A DNA stretch of 64,000 nt from Euryodendron excelsum (lineage: Eukaryota > Streptophyta > Magnoliopsida > Ericales > Pentaphylacaceae), in NCBI GenBank assembly GCA_033060915.1, contig CM065398.1, forward strand, positions 643,501 to 707,500, read 5' to 3'. Every line of letters starts with the position of its first letter. Positions within the stretch are counted from its first letter, which is position 1. Of this stretch, positions 22,956 through 34,183 are shown piece by piece. The position numbers and the translations under genes were made by a program. The notes under the pieces were generated by a model. The model was not told the origin of the DNA, made no database searches, and saw only the letters and a list, made by a program, of their open reading frames with translations.

Positions 22956-23945
22956 TGAAAAATCTAGCCTTAGTCTATGGTTTGTCTAGGAGACTAAACC
23001 CTACAAAATTAGATCAAGATTTAATGACAATGAGCAATATTGTATACTTTTAAACACAAAAAAAGAATAAACTATTCAATCAGGAACACACCAGTCTTTT
23101 GCCGTGAAAATCCTTAAATAGGAGAAAAATCACGTGTCCCCTTTGCCAGACAAAGATCATGCACTATTTGTAGTTCAGACAGTTACAAAACTCTTTACAA
23201 TCAAAACCTATCAACTCTTTAATCTAATAATTGTCTGGGTCTTGCTTGTATCTACAATTCAGCGTCATCGTGCTTGATCACCGTTCAAATTTTCTTAGAA
23301 CGAATTTGGCGCCTTGAACTCCTTCAAGACTCTCGATCTCTTCAATTGGGTTGAAGAAGATTGTTGCTAAGACATGTTTCTCCTATTGGAAAGATGAAAA
23401 ATACTTCTCTTTAGGTATTTTTAATAGCGGCGGCTCATATCAGGTATAGGGAAGTGTGATGGGCTTTAAATAGGTGCAAAAATCCTAGCGGCACGATTCT
23501 TGAGAATCTAGATTTCGTACACCTCGATCTCGCGAGGATCTCGCAAGGTGTAGCTCGATCTCTTGAAAACCCGCGAGGATCCCGTGAACTCAATCCCAGA
23601 TTTATGGCGTGCTCACTATTTTTACCTGCGACATACCGCGAGGTCATGTCCAATTTGCATGCTCACTATTTTTACCTTCAACATCCCGCGACATCTCTTG
23701 AGGATCTCGCGAGGTCTTGATTTGCAGTCAGCGCACTGTTTTTGCCATCAAGATTGTTTGAAATTTATCGATATCTCTCAAAGTCCCCTTCATCAATCAA
23801 TATATATTATACATGACTCTTTTAGCACGAGCGTTACATGAATAAGCTTTAAATCCTTTCTAAATACTTGTAATTGATAACCTAATTCTCCAAATTATAT
23901 CAAACAAGACTTATTACGAAATATTGCTAATTACATAACCTGACA
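22956..23945 (-). mobile_element. 5' LTR of the outer copia element (far edge approximate)
   Basis: The minus-strand LTR ends ...TTTTTCA directly before the primer site, which fixes the lower edge at 22956. The upper edge is uncertain because the 3' LTR is outside the window; 23945 (sense start TGTCAGG) and 23935 (TGTAATT) are candidates. It contains an iterated CpG-rich motif, CTCGCGAGGATCTCGC and variants, at 23519-23712. Confidence 0.6.
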
Positions 23946-24485
23946 TAATTGAATAAATAAATGATACGTACCTTTGGGTTGAAATCGCGAGCAAGGAGTT
24001 GGAGCGGAGATTCTGCCCAGAGTGGAGTGGTGATCAGATAGGACTACATCACCATCAGCATCACCATCAAACACTTCTAATTAGACGTTGTCACAACTAC
24101 TTCCCAACTCTAGCTGGGATTTGCTGAAAACGAATAACAGAAAGAAAAGGTAAGAGATCCAGAGAAGAAATAACACTAGATCATTTTGTTTTTGGTTTAA
24201 AAAAAAAACATATTGGACCAGTCCAGCAGGACCCCCATGATATGAACTGAATTCTTCAATGTAGACGAACAACAATTCCAATTCTAATTCCATTCCATGG
24301 GGTTGGGTTGGTTTTTGTTATGAGCAATCACAAAAGGAAAATGACAATCACAAAACAACAACTTGGTCTGAAAACTCTCCGGGGATAAGATTTCTCCGTA
24401 CATTCCTTGTTCATCATACATATCCTATATATATATATATATATAGGAAGAAAATGTTGTTTAGTCTATGTCAAAATTAAATACT
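23946..24485. other. spacer between copia elements
   Basis: This is AT-rich non-coding sequence with a short (TA)n run at about 24425-24445. Its last five bases (ATACT, 24481-24485) are the left target duplication of the next element. Confidence 0.5.
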
Positions 24486-25034
24486 TGTTATGAGGTCATG
24501 GCTCACCTCACCTCATGGTGGATGAGCCGCCTCAGAGTTCTATATATATCAGTGGCAAGAAGAAAAAAAGGAAAGAGCAAAACAAAAAAGAGAAAGAAGG
24601 AAAGAGAGAAAGCGGGAGAGAGACAGAAGAGAGAGAAAGCGGGAGAGAGACAGAAGAGAGAGAAAAGAGAGAGAGAGAAAGAAGAGAGAGAAAAGAGGGA
24701 GAGAGAAAGAAGAGAAAAGAAAGGAGAAGAGGAAAAGAGAAGAAAGAAAAAGGCAAAAGTGTAGGTAAATTATTTACATTCATTTCTATTGTTTCTATCT
24801 TTTGTATTATGAAAGCAATACATGGGTGATCAAGAAGATCTATCCCCAGTTCCAGAAGAACTATTTTATTATTCTATTTTGTCTTATGAAAGCAAGACAT
24901 GCTTGGGTGATCAAGAAGATCTATCCCCATAGTTCTAGAAGAACGATTTAATAATAATTATGTGACAGTTTCAGAAGAACTCGTTTTATTATATATTGTG
25001 TTTTGCTTGCTGCAAATTTATTTAATTTATAACA
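24486..25034 (+). repeat. 5' LTR of the young copia element
   Basis: The LTR carries a TATA-like TTCTATATATATC at about 24539, then a 200-bp purine tract of GAGAAAG-type words (about 24555-24760) and the R/U5 region. Confidence 0.95.
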
Positions 25035-25549
25035 CGTTATCAGCACGAAGCTCTAAATACTTATATATTGAAGGTACTTCATTATATTAGTGAAGGTACT
25101 TCATTCATATTTTAATTCATGTATTTTTATTTTGAGTTCTTTACTATTCACGCTTCATTTTATGGCAAAATTTATATTTATTGAATAGTGATGCATAGTA
25201 GATGAATAGTGATGAATAGTAATTTTTCGAAACTTTATTTGTTTATTTCTCCCATACCGTAAATATTTGGCCTATGATGTTAATAGATCTGGAATCCTTA
25301 TTTGAATACCTTTCCATAGACATGTGACTTGACTATATTTTGATGTCTAGATTGAAAGTTATAATATAGACAAAAAATAATACTATATATATTTATATAT
25401 ACGTATTATATATAATACTATGCAGCAATAGTGATTTTACTATTCATGCATAGTGTTAACAAATTAAATTTATTCGTTTCGGATGTGTGAGATTTTTTGT
25501 ATATCGTGATTCTAAAACTTTGTTATCTTGTGAGTGTAGCATTCTGAAA
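25035..25549 (+). other. leader with primer-binding site
   Basis: Directly after the LTR the sequence CGTTATCAGCACGA is the probable primer-binding site, a variant common in plant copia elements. The rest is an untranslated leader of about 500 bp before gag. Confidence 0.65.
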
Positions 25550-26614
25550 ATGTCAAATCTCGCAAAGCTAGAATTTACAGCTCTTGACATTTCAGGCAAG
25601 AACTATTTATCTTGGGTAGTTGATGCTGAGATCCATTTATGTGCAAAAGCTCTTGGAAATACTATAAATGAGGAAAATGACGAATCCCAGCAGGATCGTG
25701 CAAAAGCGATGATATTTCTTCGTCATCATATTCACGAAGAATTAAAAACTGAATACCTCACGGTAAAAGACCCACTGGTACTATGGCAAAATTTAAAGGA
25801 GAGATATGAGCATCAGAAGACCATGTTTCTCCCCAGAGCTTGTTATGATTGGATGCACCTGAGGTTGCAAGATTTCAAATCTGTTAGTAAGTATAATTCT
25901 GCATTGTTTAAAATCAGCTCACAATTAAAATTATGTGGGCAAACAATTACTGATGAAGATATGTTAGAAAAAACATACTCTACATTTCATGCCTCGCATG
26001 TGCTCCTGCAGCAGCAATATCGAGAGCGGGGTTTTAAAAAATATTCAGAATCGATTTCATGCCTCCTTTTGGCTGAACAAAATAATGAGCTTCTGATAAA
26101 AAACCACCAGTCTCGCCCGACCGGCTCTACACCATTCCCTGAAGTGAATGCGGTCTCATTTTATGAACGTGGTCGTGGTCGTGGACGTGGCCGCAGTCGT
26201 GGACGCAGTAGAAATACTTTTCGTCAACGTGGGGGTTATCGTGGAGGTTATAACATTTATCCTTCTTCCAGTTCTCGAGTTAAGCATACTACACCACACC
26301 ACCAGCAGTGGAACAACTCTGAAACAAAACAGGAAAAGGGAAAACGTTTACAAAATAAACCTCCCAAAAATTATGAAGATGTTTGTTACAGGTGTGGTAT
26401 GAAAGGGCATTGGTCACGTACCTGTCGTACGCCCAAACCATTAGTGGATCTTTACCGAGCATCAACACATGATAAAGGAAAAAATGTTGAAATGAATTTC
26501 ACAAACTTTGATGACTCAGTAGAAATCACTCATCTTGATGTGTCAGATTTCTTTGAAGATCCTAATAGAAAAATAGATCACTTAATTGGTGATGGAAATG
26601 TCCACACCAACTAG
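25550..26614 (+). CDS. gag: copia gag polyprotein
   Basis: The ATG at 25550 (MSNLAKLEFTALDISGKNYL) is preferred to the in-frame 25487 because it matches the usual gag start and skips leader sequence. The about 354-residue protein has the UBN2 retrotransposon gag domain (LSWVVDAEIHL, LKERYEHQK, LQDFKSVSKYN). A Gly/Arg-rich basic stretch (RGRGRGRGRSRGRSR) follows, then a CCHC zinc knuckle (CYRCGMKGHWSRTC). It forms the particle and binds element RNA. It ends at TAG 26612-26614 while pol starts in another frame about 80 bp later. This is either a real gag/pol separation or an old frameshift. No internal stop is seen. Confidence 0.88.
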   Translation: MSNLAKLEFTALDISGKNYLSWVVDAEIHLCAKALGNTINEENDESQQDRAKAMIFLRHHIHEELKTEYLTVKDPLVLWQNLKERYEHQKTMFLPRACYDWMHLRLQDFKSVSKYNSALFKISSQLKLCGQTITDEDMLEKTYSTFHASHVLLQQQYRERGFKKYSESISCLLLAEQNNELLIKNHQSRPTGSTPFPEVNAVSFYERGRGRGRGRSRGRSRNTFRQRGGYRGGYNIYPSSSSRVKHTTPHHQQWNNSETKQEKGKRLQNKPPKNYEDVCYRCGMKGHWSRTCRTPKPLVDLYRASTHDKGKNVEMNFTNFDDSVEITHLDVSDFFEDPNRKIDHLIGDGNVHTN

Positions 26615-26693
26615 TTTATATTTTAAGCATGTTTCTGTTATATGAATGTTTTCGTTTTCTTATCAAATAAGCAATTTCATATTTTATAGAAAC

Positions 26694-29600
26694 ATGGAAT
26701 CTACCAAAGCATTAATCGCTTCCAAGATGAACGATGGAGATATATGTTTAGTAGACAGTGCAACTACTCATACAATTCTTCGAGAGAAAAAATATTTTGT
26801 TAGCTTAACGTTAGCTGAAAATAACGTTAAGACAATATCTGGCAATACAAAATTAATTGAAGGTTCCGGAAGAGCCAATATATTGTTGCCAAAAGGAACA
26901 AAACTCTATATTGATAATGCTATGTATTCAACTAGAGCTACAAGGAATTTGCTCAGTTTTAAAGATATACGTAGCAATGGATATCATATAGAGACAACAA
27001 ATGAAGATAATAAAGAATATCTTTACATTACTTCTATTGTTTCATGCCAGAAGCAGATATTAGAAAAACTTGCTACCTTCTCTTCTGGATTATATTATAC
27101 AACTATAAGAATTTTGAGATCACCTGAAGTGATGCACTAGAAGTGTTTTGACCCAAAGACTTTTATACTTTGGCATGATCGTCTTGGTCATCCAGGATCA
27201 ACAATGATGCGTCGAATAATTGAGAACTCTCATAGGTATCCGCTAAAGAGCCAGAAGATTCTTTTGTCAAGTGATTATACATGTCCCGGTTGTTCACAAG
27301 GAAAATTAATTGTGAGACCATCCCTGTCAAAAGTAATAGTTGAATCCCTAACCTTTTTACAAAGAATTCAAGGGGATATATGTGGGCCGATACACCCACC
27401 ATGTGGACCATTTCGTTATTTTATGGTTTTAATGGATGCATCCACTCGATGGTCACATGTTTGCTTGCTTCTACTCGTAATGTTGCATTTGCTAGGTTTC
27501 TTGCTCAAATTATCAGATTACGAGCACAGTTTCCAGATTATTCGATTAAGTCGATACGACTGGATAATGCTGGTGAGTTTACATATCAAGCTTTTGATGA
27601 TTATTGCATGTCCATAGGAATTGATATTGAACATCCCATTGCACATACACACACACAAAATGGTCTAGCTGAATCTTTTATCAAACGCCTTCAGCTTATA
27701 GCTCGACCATTACTTATGAGAACAAAATTACCTGTTTCTGCTTGGGGACATGCCATATTGCATGCTGCATCATTAGTCCGTGTCCGACCCACTGCTTACC
27801 ACGAATATTCACCATTACAACTTGTTTTTGGTCAACAACCAAATATTTCCCATCTAAGGATTTTTGGTTGTGCTATTTATGTACCAATTGCACCACCACA
27901 ACGTACTAAGATGGGTCCCCAACGTCGACTTGGAATTTATATTGGTTTTGATTCTCCATCTATTATTAGATATCTTGAACCTTTAACAGGGGATGTATTC
28001 ACTGCACGTTTTGCGGATTGTCATTTTGATGAAACACTTTTCCCTCCATTAGGGGGAGATAAAACGCAACTGGAAAAACAGCATGAGATTACTTGGAATG
28101 TTTCCACGGTATCTCATTTTGATCCTCGAACAAATCAATGTGAATCAGAAGTTCACAGGATTATTTATTTACAGACGATTGCAAATCAATTACCTAATGT
28201 GTTTACTGACACCAAAAAGGTAACAAAATCATATATACCAGCTGCTAATACCCCAGCACGTATTGATGTCCCTGTAGGACAATCTGCTAATATAGCAGCA
28301 AATGAATCTCAAGCACGCATGAAGCGTGGGAGACCTATTGGTGCCAAAGACACAGTTCCTAGAAAGAAGAAGGTACAAATGCATAAGCAAGTCAGTATTC
28401 CTGAAGAAACCACAGTAGCTAAACCTCTAGAAGAAGGAACTCTTGTAAAAGAATTCCTAGAAGAGAAACCTCCTGAAGAGATGTCCCCTGTAGAGGACAG
28501 TAATGAGATCTCAATAAGTTATGTGAATACAGGAGAAAAATGAAATAGAAATAAAATTGTTGTCGATAACATATTTTCATTTAAAGTGGCTCTTGCAATT
28601 ACAAGAAGTAATGCAGAGAATGAACCACAAACAATTGACGAATGTCAACATAGAAATGATTGGCCAAAATGGAAAGAAGCTATTGAGACAAAATTAAACT
28701 CATTAGCACAACGGAAAGTATTTGGACCCGTAGTCCAAACACCAGAAGATGTAAAACCGGTTGGATACAAATGGGTATTTGTGCGAAAACGAAATGAGAA
28801 AAATGAAATCTTGAGATATAAAGCACGTCTAGTGGCACAAGGTTTCTCGCAGAGACCTGGTATTGATTATGATGAGACATACTCTCCTGTAATGGATGCC
28901 ATTATGTTCAGATTCTTAATTAGTTTGTCAGTCTCAGAAGGACTGGATATGCGTCTGATGGACGTCGTGACAGCCTACTTGTATGGTGAATTAGATAATG
29001 ATATATATATGAAAATTCCTGAAGGATTTAAAATGCCTGAAGCAACTAGTTCAAAATCTCGAAGCTTATATTCTATCAAGCTTCAAAGATCTCTGTATGG
29101 GCTAAAACAATCTGGGCGCATATGGTACAATCGTCTTAGTGAATATCTATTGAAAAATGGATATGTGAATAATACAATTTGTCCATGCGTTTTTATTAAG
29201 AAATCAGAATCTGGATTTGCTATTATTGCAGTCTATGTCGATGATTTGAATCTTGTTGGAACTTTTGAAGAACTGACAACATCTGCTCGTTATTTAAAGA
29301 AGGAGTTTGAAATGAAAGATCTTGGAAAAACGAAATTTTGTCTTGGATTACAAATTGAGCATTTATCAAATGGAATTCTCATCCATCAATCTACATATAC
29401 AGAAAAAGTTCTGAATCGATTTTATATGGATAAAGCTCATCCATTGAGTTCTCCCATGATTGTCCAATCACTAGATGTACAAAAGGATCCTTTTCGCCCT
29501 CAAGAAGAAGGTGAAGAACTCCTTGGTCCTGAAGTACCATATCTCAGTGCTATTGGAGCTCTTACGTATCTTGCAAATTGCACAAGACCCGATATTGCAT

Positions 29601-30238
29601 TTTCTGTAAATTTATTGGCAAGATATAGTTCTGCACCAACTCAGCGACATTGGAAAGGGGTGAAGCACATATTCCGTTACCTCCGAGGAACAACAGATCT
29701 GGGTTTGTTTTATTCAAAAGGACCAGAATCAGAGTTAGTTGGCTATGCAGATGCTGGTTACCTCTCTGATTCACATAAAGCACGATCACAAACCGGGTAT
29801 GTATTTACCTATGGTAACACTGCTATATCTTGGCGATCTGTGAAGCAGACACTAACTGCAACTTCTTCAAATCATTCTGAGATCATCGCAATTCATGAAG
29901 CAAGTCGAGAATGTATTTGGTTGAAAGCAATGATCCAACATATTCAAGATAGTTGCGGACTATCTTCGATCAAAGATACCTTAACAATATTATATGAAGA
30001 TAATGCAGCGTGTATTGCACAAATCAAGGGAGGCTACATCAAAGGTGATAGAACCAAACATATATCGCCGAAATTCTTTTATGCACATGAACTCCAGAAA
30101 AATGGTGATATTGATGTCCAGCAGATACGTTCAAGTGACAACTTGGCAGACTTATTTACTAAAGCACTCCCAACTGCAACATTTGCGAAATTGGTACACA
30201 ACATTGGCATGCGTCGTCTTAAAGCTGTAAACAAGTAA
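26694..30238 (+). pseudogene. pol: copia pol polyprotein (protease, integrase, RT, RNase H), three breaks
   Basis: From ATG 26694: an aspartic protease with its catalytic triplet intact (CLVDSATTHTI), then in-frame TAG 27138-27140. GAG-pre-integrase follows (LWHDRLGHPGS, CPGCSQGK), and integrase (GDICGPIH, IRLDNAGEF, HTHTQNGLAESF) with the DDE residues present. A one-base frame change falls near 27470, and an in-frame TGA at 28541-28543. From there to 30238 the frame is open: RT ([32 protein letters not shown]) and RNase H (GYADAGYLSD, LYEDNAACI, LADLFTKALP). The RT catalytic aspartates are intact, unlike in the outer copia element. Confidence 0.92.
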
Positions 30239-30509
30239 AGCTATCAACTTCAACTTCATACTAGATGTATGAATGAGGGGGAGTCGTGCACTGTACTCTT
30301 TTCCCTTCGCCAATAGTTTTTCCCACAGGGTTTTTCTTGGCAAGGTTTTAACGAGGCAGTGTTAACGCACCCATACTAAGGTATGTTACATAATATTACT
30401 GTACTCTTTTTCCTTCGCTAAGGTTTTTTTCCATTGGATTTTTCTAGCAAGGTTTTAATGAGGCAGTTGTAACATATCCTAATATGTATTGCGGTCATCC
30501 AAGGGGGAG
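30239..30509 (+). other. 3' UTR with tandem duplication and polypurine tract
   Basis: A block starting CACTGTACTCTTTT...CCTTCGC and ending GGTTTTAACGAGGCAG occurs twice (about 30287-30361 and 30400-30466). The polypurine tract AAGGGGGAG at 30501-30509 abuts the 3' LTR. A second GAGGGGGAG lies near 30275. Confidence 0.75.
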
Positions 30510-31061
30510 TGTTATGAGGTCATGGCTCACCTCACCTCATGGTGGATGAGCCGCCTCAGAGTTCTATATATATCAGTGGCAAGAAGAAGAAAAGGAAAGA
30601 GCAAAACAAAAAAGAGAAAGAAGGAAAGAGAGAAAGCGGGAGAGAGACAAAAGAGAGAGAAAGCAGGAGAGAGACAGAAGAGAGAGAAAAGAGAGAGAGA
30701 GAGAAAGAAGAGAGAGAAAAGAGGGAGAGAGAAAGAAGAGAAAAGAAAGGAGAAGAGGAAAAGAGAAGAAAGAAAAAGGCAAAAAGTGTAGGTAAATTAT
30801 TTACATTCATTTCTATTGTTTCTATCTTTTGTATTATGAAAGCAATACATGAGTGATCAAGAAGATCTATCCCCAGTTCCAGAAGAACTATTTTATTATT
30901 CTATTTTGTCTTATGAAAGCAAGACATGCTTGGGTGATCAAGAAGATCTATCCCCATAGTTCTAGAAGAACGATTTAATAATAATTATGTGACAGTTCCA
31001 GAAGAACTCATTTTATTATATACTGTGTTTTGCTTGCTGCAAATTTATTTAATTTATAACA
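30510..31061 (+). repeat. 3' LTR of the young copia element
   Basis: It is nearly identical to the 5' LTR, with small differences in the purine tract and a handful of substitutions. It is followed by the target duplication ATACT. Confidence 0.95.
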
Positions 31062-31066
31062 ATACT

Positions 31067-31472
31067 GCATTTCTTTTTGTTTTGGGTAAGCAAATATTGA
31101 ACATGACGTATGGTATAGCGTTTGAGTGAGAACTCTAATGACTCTGAGTGTTGTGTGATGGACCTCTCTTTTTGAGTCATCAGTACTATCGTCGATCATC
31201 ATCATCTTGACAAAAACAATAAACATTAGTAAACAGTTACTGATAATGAATAACAAGAGGATTGCACCTACTTACTGCGTGCATTCAATCTTGATGAGTC
31301 CAGCCTACTCTCCAGTCTCCCAGCTCAGCTCCCTCCCAAAGTTGGGAACCATTTAATTACTAATATTACTATAAAATAAGACAATATTTTCTTTTATTTA
31401 ACATTAATAACAATAATAAATTACCCAAACTATCCTCTCTACTGGAATTGGGTCGGTACTAATGAACAAAAT

Positions 31473-31529
<57 letters not shown>

Positions 31530-33839
31530 GCTCAACCACTGATTGATAAAACTATTTTTATGATACTACAAATAGTTTTAAAAGCAGTGATTCATACGAT
31601 GGTGTGCAGCAGCTCTAATCCAGTCTCCACTTACATCGAAAGAAAAACTCAATGACTAAATACAGGAACCAGGAAATCATAATTGAAACTAATTATTTAT
31701 ATTAAATAACAATGATAATGACAGAATCATATATATATATATATATATATTTATATGTATAAGTTTCTTATTTGGGTTATATGTATAGATATGTAAGAGT
31801 TTTTTATTTGTATATTGTATTCATTTATACTACTTCGATTAAGTTTTCTTATTTGAAGAAAATCAATAAGTTTTCGATTAAGTTGTCCGATATCAAGACT
31901 CACTAAATAAATTTTAATTATTGACATTATTTTTTGATGAATGAGCCCCAATTGTGAAGCATGATTTAGATTTTATATTTTTTTTATGAAATTAATTAGT
32001 TATAACATTTTTTTAATATGAATTTGAAGAAGCCTTATTCTTCTAGCAGTGCACGGGTTGACATCTACACTTAATTTAAATCAGAAGTCTTCAATTGGGG
32101 GCATATATAACATATAACCTGCACTGCACAATGCTGATATATATATGTGTGTGGGTGGGTGAAGGTGTGGCTACAAATAAACTTTCTGTGGACGATCCAT
32201 GATTTCACAATTTATGGGCTTTGGAGTATCTTTATTTGCATACCACTTTTTGGCCTAAGAGTTATTCAATTATGGAAGACCATGATTTCATTGGGCTTTA
32301 GAATGTTGTTGGGATTTTTTTGAAATTTTATGGATTTAGCAGGGCATTTTCCTTAGGTGATCCAAATGGCTTTATGCCACCCACACGTAATCATATGTTA
32401 TTGACACGTTCTTAAGAACTGCAATTAGAGTTGCAATAGGACTTAATTTCCCTCATATATAAAAGTAATGAAGTACCCAAGGTTCTATGTAGCACAATTC
32501 AGTTGAAGCAATTCGATTTGGGAGAAGAGGCTCGCAGGTCAGTGTTTCATGTCTGTTTGCAAGTTATACCATGGTCTTTACTTTTTCATATGATGTCTCA
32601 GGTCATATTCCGTCCCATCATATTATGTCAAAGTTGGCTTTATTTCATGCGTTGTAGATAAGATAGACCAAAATATTGTTTTCTTCCATTTTTTTTCTTT
32701 TTCACACCATCCGCTTTTTTTTTTTCCCTTTATGGTACACTATCTTCTCCTACATGTATCATTCTTCCACTCCTACCTTTCTGTTGCAACCTCTTTTGTG
32801 GCAATCTGCTTCTCGCTCTCCTCTGTTTTTTTTTTTTTTTGGGTCCTTAAAGCATTGGTTCCAACCATCCAATCAATGATCATGTTGTGCAGATTTTTTG
32901 TTGCTTTTTTTTTAATCAAAACCTATTTTTAATTTGAAGAGTTATTAGTGCAATATCCGAAATACAGAGAAGAGCAGATTCATATGTTACATAACACCAA
33001 ACACTTATATGCTTTTAGGTCTTGTAGAGAGAGAATGTAAAGCAAGTTTTGGATTTCCTTGGTTTGAAGTCAAATAAGATTTTTTTTTTTTTTTTTTGGC
33101 TGTACTGTATTTCCTTTTTTTTTTTTTTTTGACAAGGGAAATACAACCAAAACAAAACCAGCAAACTAAATAAAGGAAAAGCGAAAAAAAGCACATACAG
33201 GCAGTTCGGGCCTTTTTCCTTTCTTCTTTGGTTTGCTTTGGGACAGTGAAGATTGGAGAGAGAGGGGGAAAAAAAAAGAAGAAAAAGTTGCACTCTTCTC
33301 TTAATCTTTTATCTATTTGTTTTCTTCGGGAACTAGTAGTCCTACTGGATCATGGTTTTACAGTTGCCTTTTTCTATTAATTTATCTTAAACCAGATGTG
33401 GATTCCCTATTTTCTTGTTACTATCTTCTCGGCATCTTGATCCTTACCTCCTAGTTGATGCGTATTAATATAATACTAGGTGGGACATTAGGGTGTACGG
33501 CCATACATGGGTTTTCTTATTTCATCATTCCAATATATATATATATATATATATATGTATATTCTGTTTGTATTTGTTATCTTTGATTGCTTGGTTTAAC
33601 AACTCCACTGATTTGGGTGGAACCCAAAAAGCATGTTTTTGTTTACTTTTTTTCTTTCAAATTTATCGTGGGTCTGGGCTTTTTATTTTTATTTTTTATA
33701 CATTATATATGTAATATTTTTAAATTAGTGTTAGCCTATACAATACACCGAATTTGTAATGTTATAGTCCTAATAGATAATCTTGGTAATAAATAATAAC
33801 AAGTTTATATATTTAGATTGCACAGATTATACGAATAAC
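31067..33839. other. AT-rich spacer with simple repeats
   Basis: This has (TG)26 at 31476-31527, (AT)n at 31729-31751 and 33533-33556, and several poly-T/poly-A runs. A TATATAAAAG box near 32455 followed by a GCAG/GTCAGT donor-like site near 32540 is compatible with a transcription start, but no coding exon follows. Open frames here are low-complexity. Confidence 0.45.
31476..31527. repeat. (TG)26 microsatellite
   Basis: This is an uninterrupted TG dinucleotide run of 52 bp in non-transposon spacer. Confidence 0.97.
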
Positions 33840-33982
33840 CTGGCATGGTATTCATAAGATTTGTTGTCATAATTTTGTTGAATATTTTGCTTAAACGTTC
33901 ATCAGAAATAAAAGAAGGATCAAATGGCTTCTCTTGAAATCTCATATATATTTGCACACTTTTTAAGCGGTCACATATAGAA
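33840..33982 (-). other. possible exon of an unrecognised gene
   Basis: On the minus strand an acceptor-like TTGTTAG precedes 143 nt with one open phase (SICDRLKSVQIYMRFQEKPF, then DPSFISDERLSKIFNKIMTT). A donor-like CCAG/GTTATT follows. Composition is protein-like rather than repetitive. I do not recognise the family. It lies just left of the deleted copia element, and another exon-like stretch on the same strand lies just right of it. Confidence 0.35.
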
Positions 33983-34183
33983 CTAACAATCAAATTTTAG
34001 TAAACAACGTTAGGATAATGTATTGTCCGCACTGCCTCAATATGGCCAAATCATAAGGATCTCCCTCCACTTCTTCATCTTCTTAGTCACCAAATAATCC
34101 TAGTAGTACGAATTAGATGAGATCTCATTAGAAATCAAGAGCAATATTTAAACACATTAATATATATAGTTTTAGCAGTGAAG

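Larger units (their letters stand above)
24486..31061 (+). mobile_element. young, nearly complete Ty1/copia retrotransposon, 6576 bp
   Basis: The two LTRs (549 and 552 bp) start TGTTATGAGG and end TTTATAACA. They are flanked by a perfect 5-bp duplication ATACT (24481-24485, 31062-31066). Gag, protease, integrase, RT and RNase H follow in copia order on the plus strand. Comparing the LTRs by eye gives about seven substitutions and a few short indels, so insertion was recent. The few coding breaks are listed with the genes. Confidence 0.95.

Noticed and set aside
24468..24829. Lys/Arg/Glu-rich open frames, repeated at 30489-30856
   Set aside because: They are translations of the GAGA-type purine tract in the copia LTRs, not genes.
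32450..32550. TATATAAAAG box followed by a splice-donor-like site, considered as a host promoter or miRNA gene
   Set aside because: No downstream coding exon and no hairpin with a known plant miRNA could be found by eye.
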